Positions 16,264 through 24,588 of a stretch of 63,811 nucleotides of DNA are shown piece by piece. The notes below the pieces were generated by a model that had not been told where the DNA came from, did no database searches, and worked only from the letters and a program-made list of their open reading frames with translations. Position 1 is the first letter of the stretch, and every line of letters begins with the position of its first letter. The position numbers were made by a program, and so were the translations under genes. Source of the DNA: DATKCA01 sp035544675 (GTDB taxonomy: Bacteria; Acidobacteriota; Thermoanaerobaculia; Gp7-AA8). The stretch is from positions 1 to 63,811 of the forward strand of contig DATKCA010000217.1 of the NCBI GenBank assembly GCA_035544675.1, read 5' to 3'.

Positions 16264-16270
16264 TACAATA
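16264..16270. promoter_or_regulatory. Overlapping divergent -10 boxes for selA and the MXAN_5187-like gene
   Basis: TACAAT on plus (16264-16269) and TATTGT on minus (16270-16265) overlap almost completely. The plus box lies 15 nt before the selA ATG and the minus box 17 nt before ATG 16247, giving leaders of only about 8-10 nt. Polymerase could occupy one direction at a time. Confidence 0.45.
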
Positions 16271-16284
16271 CGGCCGTAAGCACT

Positions 16285-17628
16285 ATGGGTAAAGCGCCAG
16301 CCACGGCAGCTGATTCCGAGGCGGGCGGCCTCCGATCCATCCCCTCGGTCGAGAAGATCCTCAGCAGCCCCGCGTTTGCAGCCCTGGTGGCGGCTTTCGG
16401 CCGGGAGGCGGCCAAGGTCGCCGTGAACGGCCATCTGGCGGATCTGCGCGCGGCGCGAGGGGGATACGAGGAGGGCGCTGCCCTCGATTCTGTGCACCAC
16501 CGTCTCTCATCGTCCACCTCTTCCACGCTCCGCCGTGTGATCAACGCCACCGGAATCATCATTCATACGAATCTGGGGCGGGCCCCGATCGACTCCCGCA
16601 TCTGGAGCGAGGCGGCCCCGGTCGTCTCGGGATACTCGAATCTGGAGTTCGATCTGGCCGAAGGGGAACGCGGCCGGCGGGACGAGCATCTCTCGGCGCT
16701 CTGTGCGTCGCTTTTCGGCTGCCAGGCCGCCGTGCTCACCAACAACAACGCCGCCGCGGCGCTGCTGCTCGTGGCGGCGGTGGCCGCGAAGAAGGACGTG
16801 ATCGTCTCGCGCGGGGAGCTGGTGGAGATCGGCGGATCGTTTCGCGTCCCCGATGTGATCCGGCAGGGCGGCGCGCGCCTCCTGGAAGTCGGGACCACGA
16901 ACCGCACGCGAGCGGCCGACTACGCCGCCGCGGTCACGCGAAAGACGGCGGCGATGCTGCGCGTGCACCGCTCGAACTTCGACATCGTGGGGTTCACCGA
17001 GACACCGTCGATCGAGGAGATGGTGGCGACGGCTCGTGAAAAGCGGGTGCCGCTTCTGTACGACGAGGGAAGCGGGTGCATCGTCGATCTGTCGCGTTAC
17101 GGGTTCGGCCGGTCCGAGACCATCCGGGAGCTGATCGCATCCGGGGTGGACGTGGTGACCTGCTCCACCGACAAGCTCATCGGCGCCACGCAGGGCGGCC
17201 TGATCCTGGGGAGCGCCGCCATCGTCGACCGTGTGCGAAAACATCCGCTGATGCGTGCGCTGCGAGCGGGGAAGGAGAGCTACGCGGTCATCGCAGCGAC
17301 GCTGCGCGCGTTCGCCACCGGCAGGCACGAGGAGCTCGTTCCGATCTACACGATGCTGGCCACGCCGCTCGAGGTCCTGCGCGAGCGCGCCGCCGGCATG
17401 GGGGGCACCATCGTGGAGAGCGCTGCGGCGCTGGGAGGGGGGACGACGCCGGCGGAGACGATTCCGTCCGTGGCCATCGCCGTCCCCGGCATCGCCGGCG
17501 AGCTGCGCGCGAGATTCCTCGCCCTCGATCCGCCCATCGCCGGCCGGATCAGCGCCGATCGGTTCACGCTGGATCTTCGGACGGTGCTTCCAGCGGATCT
17601 GCCAGCGGTGGCGGCGGCGCTTCGCTGA
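16285..17628 (+). CDS. selA: L-seryl-tRNA(Sec) selenium transferase
   Basis: A 447-residue PLP enzyme converting Ser-tRNA(Sec) to Sec-tRNA(Sec) with selenophosphate. It has the N-terminal IPSVEKILSSPAF segment, NATGIIIHTNLGRAP (near 90), YSNLEFDLAEGERGRR, CQAAVLTNNNAAAALL, and VTCSTDKLIGATQGGLI with the PLP lysine. The SelA consensus there is SGDKLLGGPQAG, so this copy is slightly divergent. No selB, selC or selD is in the window. The start is ATG 16285; the long upstream open frame is antisense to the MXAN_5187-like gene. The last 65 bp overlap plsC tail-to-tail. Confidence 0.92.
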   Translation: MGKAPATAADSEAGGLRSIPSVEKILSSPAFAALVAAFGREAAKVAVNGHLADLRAARGGYEEGAALDSVHHRLSSSTSSTLRRVINATGIIIHTNLGRAPIDSRIWSEAAPVVSGYSNLEFDLAEGERGRRDEHLSALCASLFGCQAAVLTNNNAAAALLLVAAVAAKKDVIVSRGELVEIGGSFRVPDVIRQGGARLLEVGTTNRTRAADYAAAVTRKTAAMLRVHRSNFDIVGFTETPSIEEMVATAREKRVPLLYDEGSGCIVDLSRYGFGRSETIRELIASGVDVVTCSTDKLIGATQGGLILGSAAIVDRVRKHPLMRALRAGKESYAVIAATLRAFATGRHEELVPIYTMLATPLEVLRERAAGMGGTIVESAAALGGGTTPAETIPSVAIAVPGIAGELRARFLALDPPIAGRISADRFTLDLRTVLPADLPAVAAALR

Positions 17629-18334
17629 GGCGTCCGAAGAGAAGCCGCTCGATGCGCGCACGCGACTCCGCGGCCAGGCTCTCCTTCGCCTTCAGCGTCA
17701 GGCCCGCCGTCGGGATCGGCTCGGTGACCCTGATCGTGACGCGTCCCGGCGTGACGCGCCTGGCGCCGACGGGGAAGACGTCGAACGTCCCGTCCACGGC
17801 GATGGGCACGATCGGCAGCTGGCTCTTGAGCGCCAGGAGAAATCCGCCCCGCTGAAACGGGCGCATCTCCCGCGTGCGCGAGCGTCCTTCCTCGGGAAAG
17901 ACGACGATGGTGTTCCCTTTGCGGATCCGGTCCGCCGCCATGTCGAACGACTTCACGGCCGTGCGCCGGTTCTTGCGGTCGATGGGGATGAAGCCGGCGC
18001 GCGCGATGGCCCAGCCGAAGATCGGGATCTTGAACAGGCTGACCTTGGCCAGGAAGCGGATCGGCTGCGGGATCGCCGCGAAGATGCAGGGTATGTCGAA
18101 ATACGAGTAGTGGTTGGCCACGAGGATGTAGCGCTGGTCGGGCCTGATCAGCTCGACGTTCTCGACGTGCAGGTCGATGCCTGCCGTTTTCACGATGAGG
18201 CGGGCCCACACCTTGATGATCTTCTCGACGACCGGTGAAGTCGTGGAGGTCATCATCGCCGCGATGATCGTGGCGGAGGCCGCCGGAATGGTGACGGCGG
18301 CGGCGGCGATGACGACCCAGATGGTGTGGAGCAT
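17564..18334 (-). CDS. plsC: 1-acyl-sn-glycerol-3-phosphate acyltransferase
   Basis: A 256-residue membrane-associated acyltransferase making phosphatidic acid from lysophosphatidate. The catalytic motif ANHYSYFDIP (H-x4-D, near residue 75), FIPIDRKNR, FPEEGRSRTREM (variant of FPEGTRS) and PIVPIAVDG are in family order after an N-terminal hydrophobic segment (about 5-30). ATG 18334 follows the upstream M16 stop by 19 nt. The Pro-rich C-terminus is encoded antisense to the end of selA. Confidence 0.92.
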   Translation of the reverse strand: MLHTIWVVIAAAAVTIPAASATIIAAMMTSTTSPVVEKIIKVWARLIVKTAGIDLHVENVELIRPDQRYILVANHYSYFDIPCIFAAIPQPIRFLAKVSLFKIPIFGWAIARAGFIPIDRKNRRTAVKSFDMAADRIRKGNTIVVFPEEGRSRTREMRPFQRGGFLLALKSQLPIVPIAVDGTFDVFPVGARRVTPGRVTIRVTEPIPTAGLTLKAKESLAAESRARIERLLFGRLSEAPPPPLADPLEAPSEDPA

Positions 18335-18353
18335 CAGGTTCCGGCAGCTGTTT

Positions 18354-19838
18354 TCACTGTGCCAGCGGCCTCCCCTCGATGTCGTACACGCCCACGTTGT
18401 ACCCCAGCGCCTGGAGCGGCCCATGCACTTCGGACGCTTTGCCGACGACGAGGATCACGGAGCGATCCGGATTCACGTACTTCTGCGCCACGCGAGCGAT
18501 GTCGTTTTTCGTGACCGCCGCGATCCGCTGCCGGTACTGATCGAAATAGTCGGGCGGCAGGCCGTACAGCTCGAGCTCCTGAATGCGCCGCGAGAGCTGG
18601 CTGGCCGCTTCCACGGTGGCCGGGAAGACACCCATCAGATAGTTCTTCGCGAACTCCAGCTCCGGGCCGGTGATGTCACCCGTCCGCAGTCGTTTCAGCT
18701 CGCCGACGGTCTCGCGGACCGACTCGGTCGTCACCTCGTTGCGCACGGCCGTGCTGGCCTGGAACGGCCCGGCCTGACGGCGGAACGCGAACTGGGACCG
18801 CGCACCGTACGTGTATCCGTGTTTCTCGCGCAGGTTCAGATTCAGCCGCGATGTGAAGATGCCGCCCAGAATCGCGTTCATCGTGATCAGCGGGAAGTAG
18901 TCCTCGGTGGAGCGGGACACCCCGGCGTGGCCCACGCGGATCTCGGACTGCACGGCCGCGGGACGATCGACGAGAAAGATGCGGGACTGCTCGATCGACG
19001 GTGCGGACACGCTGATGTCCGGGACGTCCGCCCCTCGTTTCCACGCGCCGAGATAACGGTTGGCCAGCTCGCGCGCGGTGGTGACGTCGATGTCGCCCGC
19101 CATGATGAGCGAGGTGTTGTTCGGGACCCAGTGCCGGTTGTAGAAGTTGCGGACGTCGTTCCTGGTGATGCCGCCCACCGTCGCTTCCGTGCCCAGCATC
19201 GGATTGCCGTAGGGCGTGCCCGCGTATACGAACTGGGCGAAGCGGTTCGTGGCGATCGCGTTGGCCTGATCGCGCTGCTGCAGGAGCGAGGTGAGGCGCT
19301 CGCGCTTCACGCGCTCGAAGTCGGCGTTGTCGAAGCGGGGCGAGCGGAGAACGTCGGCAAAGATCTCGAAGCCGCGCGGGAGCTGGGACCGGAGGATGTC
19401 GAGGTTGACGAATGAGGCGTCCCAGTCCGCACCGGCGCTGATGGATGCGCCGAGGTCGCCGATCGCTTCGGCCAGCTGGATGGCGTTGCGTGAGCCGGCA
19501 CCCTCATCGACGAGATTAGCCATCAGCGTCGCCAGGCCGGCCTTGCTCGCGGAATCGTGGATTGCGCCGGAGCGGACCACGGCGCGAACCGTGACGAGCG
19601 GAGCGTTCGTCGTGCGTGCCACGAGCACGCGCAGGCCGTTGTCGAGGGTGATGCGCTCGACGTCGGGGAAGTCGTACGGGCGGGCCGGGGCCGGAGCGGG
19701 TGGCGTTGCCCGCCAGTTCGCGGATGGTTCGGGGGCGGGATACGCGCCCGGCTGCACGGGAGCCGGTGTGGGAGCCGGAGTCGTCTGCGTGCAGCCAACG
19801 AGGGCGGCAGCGACGAGGAAGCTGAGCAGTCTGTTCAT
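18354..19838 (-). CDS. M16-family lipoprotein, non-zinc subunit
   Basis: A 494-residue M16 (pitrilysin-like) protein with a lipoprotein signal (SFLVAAALVGC) and a Pro/Ala-rich linker to residue 55. At the normal HxxEH site it has GLATLMANLVDEGAG, so the zinc ligands are absent. The C-terminal half keeps the substrate-binding R/Y segment, REKHGYTYGARSQF. In known two-gene M16 peptidases one chain carries HxxEH and the other R/Y, so this is inferred to be the partner of the adjacent gene, with which it overlaps by 4 nt. Confidence 0.92.
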   Translation of the reverse strand: MNRLLSFLVAAALVGCTQTTPAPTPAPVQPGAYPAPEPSANWRATPPAPAPARPYDFPDVERITLDNGLRVLVARTTNAPLVTVRAVVRSGAIHDSASKAGLATLMANLVDEGAGSRNAIQLAEAIGDLGASISAGADWDASFVNLDILRSQLPRGFEIFADVLRSPRFDNADFERVKRERLTSLLQQRDQANAIATNRFAQFVYAGTPYGNPMLGTEATVGGITRNDVRNFYNRHWVPNNTSLIMAGDIDVTTARELANRYLGAWKRGADVPDISVSAPSIEQSRIFLVDRPAAVQSEIRVGHAGVSRSTEDYFPLITMNAILGGIFTSRLNLNLREKHGYTYGARSQFAFRRQAGPFQASTAVRNEVTTESVRETVGELKRLRTGDITGPELEFAKNYLMGVFPATVEAASQLSRRIQELELYGLPPDYFDQYRQRIAAVTKNDIARVAQKYVNPDRSVILVVGKASEVHGPLQALGYNVGVYDIEGRPLAQ

Positions 19839-21187
19839 GGGGCACCTCCGGTGGTCTGCTGCTGCAGGACGCGTTTCTGCGGGACGTAATGAAGGGTCAC
19901 GCGGTCGGCGGGTGCGAGCGCCGTGCGCGCGATCTGCTGGATGTCCTCTTCAGTGATCCGGTTGTAGCGGTCCATCCAGGTGTTGATGATGCGCGGGTCG
20001 CCGAAGTACGTGGCCAGCATGGAGATCAGATCGGCGCGCGAGGCGACGTCCTCCAGCTGGTGAGCATAGTCGGTCTCGGTCTGATTCTTCGCGCGGGCCA
20101 GCTCCGCCTCTGTGACACCGTCGCGAGCGATCCGATTCAGCTCCGCGTCGATTGCCGCTTCCAGCCGCTCCGGCGTGACGCCCTGCTTGGCCGTCGCCCA
20201 CAGCAGCAGCATCCCCTCCACTTCGGCGTCCCACACGAACGCCTGCACGTCCTGAGCGATCTGCTGTTCCAGAACGAGCGCGCGCTCCAGGCGGCTCGCT
20301 TTGCCGTTGACCAGGATGTTCTGCAGCAGCGACGCCGCGTGCCATCCCGGCTCACCGATTCGCGGAACGTGGTAGAGCCGGTACACGCGCGGCAACTGCA
20401 CCGCGCCTTCGATCACGTCGCGCGCCTCCACCGTGCCGCGCGTGCGCACGGGCGCGGGTCGTTCGATCTCCGGACCGCGCGGGATGTCGCCGAAGTACTT
20501 CTCGACCAGCGCACGCGCCTCCGCCGGGTCGAAGTCGCCCGAGAGCGTCAGCACGGCGTTGTTCGGAGCGTAGTAGCGGCGGAAGAAGTCCTTCACGTCT
20601 TCGAGCTGCGCGGCGGTCAGATCGGCCATCGATCCGATCGTCGGCCAGCTGTAGGGATGGCCGGTGGGATGCCCGAGGCGCAGCAGGTTCTCCAGCCACA
20701 GTCCGTACGGGACGTTCTCGTAGCGCTGGCGGCGCTCCTCTTTCACGACGTTCTTCTGGACGTCGAGGCGCTCCTGGCTCAGCGTGGGAAGGAAGAATCC
20801 CATCCGGTCCGCCTCCAGCCAGAGGCCGAGGGCCAGGTAGTTGGAAGGCATCGTCTGGTAGTAATTGGTGCGGTCGAGGGTGGTGGAGCCGTTGAGGACG
20901 CCCCCCACCGCCTGGACGTGCCGGAAGTGCTCGTTGGCGCCGACGTTCTGCGATCCCGAGAAGAGCATGTGCTCGAAGAGATGCGCGAAGCCGGTGCGGC
21001 CCGGTTTCTCGTTCTTCGATCCCACGTGGTACCAGACGTTGATGGCCACCAGGGGGGCGTTGTGGTCCTCGTTCAGCACCACGTCGAGCCCGTTGGGAAG
21101 CTCGAAATGGTCGATCCGGACGTTCTGCGCGGCGGCAGGAAAAGCCAGCAGCAGCGCCAGAAGCAACGGCAAGGTTCGTTGGAACAT
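19835..21187 (-). CDS. M16-family zinc peptidase, catalytic subunit
   Basis: A 450-residue secreted peptidase. After a Sec signal (LPLLLALLLAFPAAA) it shows HLFEHMLFSG, the inverted zinc motif HxxEH (about residues 69-73), and the downstream glutamate in NVVKEERRQRYE. The second half lacks the R/Y motif, complementing the neighbouring chain. Likely a periplasmic oligopeptide-degrading heterodimer. ATG 21187 has a GAGGAGG site 8 nt upstream. The order is catalytic chain, R/Y chain, plsC on one transcript; the operon is divergent from korAB. Confidence 0.94.
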   Translation of the reverse strand: MFQRTLPLLLALLLAFPAAAQNVRIDHFELPNGLDVVLNEDHNAPLVAINVWYHVGSKNEKPGRTGFAHLFEHMLFSGSQNVGANEHFRHVQAVGGVLNGSTTLDRTNYYQTMPSNYLALGLWLEADRMGFFLPTLSQERLDVQKNVVKEERRQRYENVPYGLWLENLLRLGHPTGHPYSWPTIGSMADLTAAQLEDVKDFFRRYYAPNNAVLTLSGDFDPAEARALVEKYFGDIPRGPEIERPAPVRTRGTVEARDVIEGAVQLPRVYRLYHVPRIGEPGWHAASLLQNILVNGKASRLERALVLEQQIAQDVQAFVWDAEVEGMLLLWATAKQGVTPERLEAAIDAELNRIARDGVTEAELARAKNQTETDYAHQLEDVASRADLISMLATYFGDPRIINTWMDRYNRITEEDIQQIARTALAPADRVTLHYVPQKRVLQQQTTGGAP

Positions 21188-21211
21188 GCGATTTCCTCCT
21201 CTGAAAATTGC

Positions 21212-21217
21212 TAAAAT
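21212..21217 (+). promoter_or_regulatory. Candidate -10 of korAB
   Basis: TAAAAT, 74 nt upstream of the korA GTG; no convincing -35. The resulting leader of about 70 nt contains two purine-rich ribosome-binding sites (AAGGAG 21229-21234 and AAGGAGA just before the GTG). Confidence 0.4.
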
Positions 21218-21235
21218 CAGCGGCTCGCAAGGAGC

Positions 21236-21295
21236 ATGCTCACGTCCACCTTCCGCAGCGTTTCCCCCAATGACCCCGAAGGAGAACTGTTGTGA
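21236..21295 (+). CDS. Possible 19-residue leader peptide overlapping korA
   Basis: ATG 21236 opens a 19-codon frame (MLTSTFRSVSPNDPEGELL) whose TGA overlaps the korA GTG as GTGA. AAGGAG lies only 1 nt before the ATG, which is too close for efficient initiation. It could couple translation to korA or be chance. The composition shows no run of a regulatory amino acid. Confidence 0.25.
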   Translation: MLTSTFRSVSPNDPEGELL

Positions 21296-23199
21296 CTGAC
21301 ACCCTGACCGCGCCAGGCGCGGCTGAAGCCGCCCGAAGTGCGGGCAAGACTATCGTGAATGACCTCACGATTCACGTGGCCACCGTCAATGGATCGGGGT
21401 CGCAGTCCTCGAACAACGTGCTGATGCGCTCGATCTTTCAGATGGGCGTTCCGGTGAGCGGGAAGAACATGTTCCCGTCCAACATCGCGGGGCTGCCGAC
21501 GTGGTTCACGATTCGCGTGAACAAGGACGGCTGGATCGCGCGCAAGAAGGAAGTCGACCTGATGGTCTGCATGAACGCGCAGACCGCGCGCGAAGACGTC
21601 GTGGCGCTCGAACCCGGTTCGCTGTGCATTTACGACGCGCCTTTGAACTGCAAATCGATCCGCACCGACGTCTCGTTCTTCGAAGTGCCGTTTGCGAAAC
21701 TGGCCGCCGAGCTGACCACTGACTCGCGGCTCCGCAAGCTGCTCACGAACATGATCTACGTCGGCATCGTGGCCGAGCTGATCGGGATCGAGCGCGACGA
21801 GATCATCAACGCCATCACCAAGCAGTTCAAAGGGAAGCAGAAGGCCATCGAGCCGAACGTTGCGGCCATCGACAAGGGCTTCGAGTTCGCGCGCGCCACG
21901 TTGCCGCGGCAGGACCGCTGGCGCGTCGAGAGGATGAACAAGACCGCCGGGAAGATCATCATCGACGGCAACGCCGCGGCCGCCATCGGCGCGATGTTCG
22001 GCGGCGTCACCGTCGTCACCTGGTATCCAATCACTCCCTCCTCGTCCCTCTGCGAGTCGCTCATCGACTACATGAAGCAGTACAGGATCGACAAGGACGG
22101 CAAGGCCACGTTCGCCATCGTCCAGGCCGAGGACGAGCTGGCCGCCGTCGGCATGGTCCTCGGCGCGGGCTGGGCCGGTGCGCGTTCGATGACCTCGACC
22201 GCCGGCCCCGGCATCTCCCTCATGTCCGAATTCGCCGGCCTCGGATACTTCGCAGAGATCCCCGGAGTGATCTGGGACGTCCAGCGCGTGGGACCCTCCA
22301 CCGGACTCCCCACTCGCACCGCCCAGGGCGACGTCCTGCAGACGTACTACCTGTCGCACGGCGATACGCAGCACATCATTCTCTTTCCGTCGAGCGTCGG
22401 CGAGTGCTTCGAGTTCGGTTCCGAGGCGCTCGATCTCGCCGAGGAATTCCAGACCCCGGTCTTCGTGCTGTCCGACCTCGACCTCGGCATGAACAACTGG
22501 ATGTCCGACCCGTTCGTCTATCCGGACAAGCCGATTCGCCGCGGAAAAGTGCTGACCAAAGAGCAGCTCGACCAGCTGGGAGGCAAGTGGGGCCGGTACG
22601 AAGACGTCGACGGCGACGGCGTGACGTGGAGAACGCTGCCGGGAACGGATCATCCGATGGCCTCCTATTTCACGCGCGGCTCGGGACACGACGCGCAGGC
22701 TCGTTACTCCGAGAAACCGGACGACTACAAGGCTGCCGTCGACCGCCTGCAGAAGAAGTTCGACACGGCCAGGATGGCGGTGCCGAAGCCGGCGGTCGAC
22801 AGCCGGAAGGACGCGAAGATCGGATTCATCGCCTACGGCACGACCGACTGGCCGATCCAGGAGTCGCGCCATCAGCTCCGCAGCGAGAAGAACGTGGAGA
22901 CGAGCTATCTGCGGCTGCGCGCGCTGCCGATGAACCAGGACGTGAAGGAGTTCGTGGCCAATCACGAGCGCGTGTACGTGGTCGAGCAGAACCGCGACGG
23001 ACAGATGGCCGACATCATCAGGCTCGATGTCGGCGCCGACCAGCACAAGATCAGAAAAGTACTGCACTACACCGGGCTGCCATGCGATGCGCGCTTCATC
23101 ACGAACGCCGTGGTGACGATGGAGAACGACCCGTCCACGACCGTCGTGCGCGGCCTGGTGGACACAGCGAACCGCAATGCGACGAGGGGTGAGGACTAG
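21292..23199 (+). CDS. korA: 2-oxoacid:acceptor oxidoreductase, alpha subunit (fused gamma-alpha)
   Basis: 635 residues. The N-terminal domain (about 25-215: VNGSGSQSSNNVLMRSIFQMGVP) is the gamma domain and the remainder (from about 220) the alpha domain, with the TPP-contacting WYPITPSSSL and AEDELAAVGMVLGAGWAG. The type is that of 2-oxoglutarate:ferredoxin oxidoreductase (KorAB/OorAB), which makes succinyl-CoA with reduced ferredoxin; 2-oxoacid specificity cannot be proved from sequence. GTG 21292 has AAGGAGA 6 nt upstream. korB follows after 2 nt. Confidence 0.93.
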   Translation: MTDTLTAPGAAEAARSAGKTIVNDLTIHVATVNGSGSQSSNNVLMRSIFQMGVPVSGKNMFPSNIAGLPTWFTIRVNKDGWIARKKEVDLMVCMNAQTAREDVVALEPGSLCIYDAPLNCKSIRTDVSFFEVPFAKLAAELTTDSRLRKLLTNMIYVGIVAELIGIERDEIINAITKQFKGKQKAIEPNVAAIDKGFEFARATLPRQDRWRVERMNKTAGKIIIDGNAAAAIGAMFGGVTVVTWYPITPSSSLCESLIDYMKQYRIDKDGKATFAIVQAEDELAAVGMVLGAGWAGARSMTSTAGPGISLMSEFAGLGYFAEIPGVIWDVQRVGPSTGLPTRTAQGDVLQTYYLSHGDTQHIILFPSSVGECFEFGSEALDLAEEFQTPVFVLSDLDLGMNNWMSDPFVYPDKPIRRGKVLTKEQLDQLGGKWGRYEDVDGDGVTWRTLPGTDHPMASYFTRGSGHDAQARYSEKPDDYKAAVDRLQKKFDTARMAVPKPAVDSRKDAKIGFIAYGTTDWPIQESRHQLRSEKNVETSYLRLRALPMNQDVKEFVANHERVYVVEQNRDGQMADIIRLDVGADQHKIRKVLHYTGLPCDARFITNAVVTMENDPSTTVVRGLVDTANRNATRGED

Positions 23200-23201
23200 T
23201 C

Positions 23202-24257
23202 ATGGCTGAGAGCGTTCTGAAGATCGGATCGGCGGAAGCACCGAAGGAAAACAGGCTGGGCCTCAAGGCCACCGACTATCACGGCGGCAAGTCCACGCTG
23301 TGCGCCGGCTGCGGACACGACGCCATCAGCAACCAGATCATCCGCGCGTTCTACGAGATGAGCGTCAAGCCGGAGCGCGTGGCGAAGTTCTCCGGGATCG
23401 GCTGCTCGTCGAAGACGCCGGCGTACTTCCTCTCCCGCTCGCACGGCTTCAACAGCGTGCACGGACGGATGCCGGCCGTGGCCACCGGCGCCATGCTCGC
23501 CAACCACCAGCTCGTCGGCGTGGGGGTTTCCGGCGACGGCGACACCGCCTCGATCGGGCTCGGCCAGTTCATGCACATGGTCCGCCGCAACATCCCCATG
23601 GTCTACATCATCGAGAACAACGGTGTGTACGGGCTGACCAAAGGCCAGTTCTCCGCGACGGCCGACGAAGGGTCGAAGCTCAAGACCGGCGTCATCAACG
23701 ACCTGCCGCCCATGGACCTCTGCGCGCTGGCTGTGCAGCTCGGCTGCGGCTTCGTCGCGCGCGGCTTCGCCGGCGACCCGAAGCAGATGATCAACATCCT
23801 GAAAGGGGCGCTGGCGCATGACGGCATGTGCGTCATCGATGTGATCTCGCCGTGTGTCACGTTCAACAACCACGAAGGCTCGACCAAGGGTTACCAGTAC
23901 GCGAAGGAGCACGACGAGATCCTTCACCAGATCGGGTTCGTGCAGCAGTACGAGCAGATCGAAGTCGACTACGAGCCTGGGACGGTGCGCGAAGTGACCA
24001 TGCACGACGGCTCGCGGATCATCCTCAAGAAGCTCGAGGAGGACTACGACCCGGGCGACACCGTGCAGGCGCTCCAGCGGCTCCACCGCGCCGCGGAGTC
24101 CGGACAGATGCTCACCGGTCTCGTCTACCTCAAGCCGGAGAAGAAGAGCTTCATCAGCATGCTGAATCTGGTCGACCAGCCGCTGCATTCGCTCACGATC
24201 GAACAGACACGCCCGCCGAAAGAGGCGCTCGACAAGATCATGAAGGAACTGATGTAA
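23202..24257 (+). CDS. korB: 2-oxoacid:ferredoxin oxidoreductase, beta subunit
   Basis: A 351-residue TPP- and 4Fe-4S-binding subunit. CAGCGHDAI and GIGCSSKTP provide cluster cysteines, and VGVSGDGDTASIGLGQF through IENNGVYGLTKGQFSAT is the TPP/Mg site (GDGD...NN). The third cysteine candidate is in ISPCVTFNNHEG. It is translated with korA (2-nt spacing). No delta (ferredoxin-like) subunit is adjacent, so an external ferredoxin is inferred. This supports anaerobic or microaerobic capability or a reductive or ferredoxin-linked TCA cycle. Confidence 0.94.
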   Translation: MAESVLKIGSAEAPKENRLGLKATDYHGGKSTLCAGCGHDAISNQIIRAFYEMSVKPERVAKFSGIGCSSKTPAYFLSRSHGFNSVHGRMPAVATGAMLANHQLVGVGVSGDGDTASIGLGQFMHMVRRNIPMVYIIENNGVYGLTKGQFSATADEGSKLKTGVINDLPPMDLCALAVQLGCGFVARGFAGDPKQMINILKGALAHDGMCVIDVISPCVTFNNHEGSTKGYQYAKEHDEILHQIGFVQQYEQIEVDYEPGTVREVTMHDGSRIILKKLEEDYDPGDTVQALQRLHRAAESGQMLTGLVYLKPEKKSFISMLNLVDQPLHSLTIEQTRPPKEALDKIMKELM

Positions 24258-24317
24258 GTGGGCGCCCCCGGCCCGGCGGTAATGTCACCTGGTTCGCCCT
24301 TTGCTCCTGAACTCGCC

Positions 24318-24482
24318 ATGAGCGACGACAAAGGCGCGACCGAAGACCAGAACGAGAAGATCGAGGTGATCGACGGAACCGAGGTTCTCGGCGGCGGGGG
24401 CTCGGGGCGGGCAGAGCACAGCGGGGAGAGGTCGGAGAAGCCGGCCGGCGACCTGGCGGATAACAAGCCCGAGCAGATGTAG
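24318..24482 (+). CDS. Small acidic hypothetical protein
   Basis: A 54-residue acidic, glycine-rich frame (MSDDKGATEDQNEKIEVIDGTEVLGGGG...) starting at ATG 24318 downstream of korB. The frame is open upstream to GTG 24258, immediately after the korB stop. No family is recognised and no strong ribosome-binding site is seen. The low-complexity, strongly charged content is possible for a real small protein. Weakly supported. Confidence 0.3.
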   Translation: MSDDKGATEDQNEKIEVIDGTEVLGGGGSGRAEHSGERSEKPAGDLADNKPEQM

Positions 24483-24493
24483 CGCTACGGGAC

Positions 24494-24588
24494 GGTAACC
24501 GGAAACCGGTAACCGGAAACCGGAAACCGCCAGCACCTAACGCCTAAGGCCTAAGGCCTAAGGACTAAGGCCTAAGGACTAAGGCCTA
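24494..24588. repeat. Two heptamer arrays back to back (GGTAACC/GGAAACC; CCTAAGG)
   Basis: GGTAACC, GGAAACC, GGTAACC, GGAAACC x2 at 24494-24528, then CCTAACG, CCTAAGG x3, ACTAAGG, CCTAAGG, ACTAAGG and CCTACC to 24590. Read on minus the second array is TAGGCCT TAGTCCT TAGGCCT and so on, starting with the TAG stop codon (24588-24586) of the PATAN/TPR gene. Confidence 0.93.
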
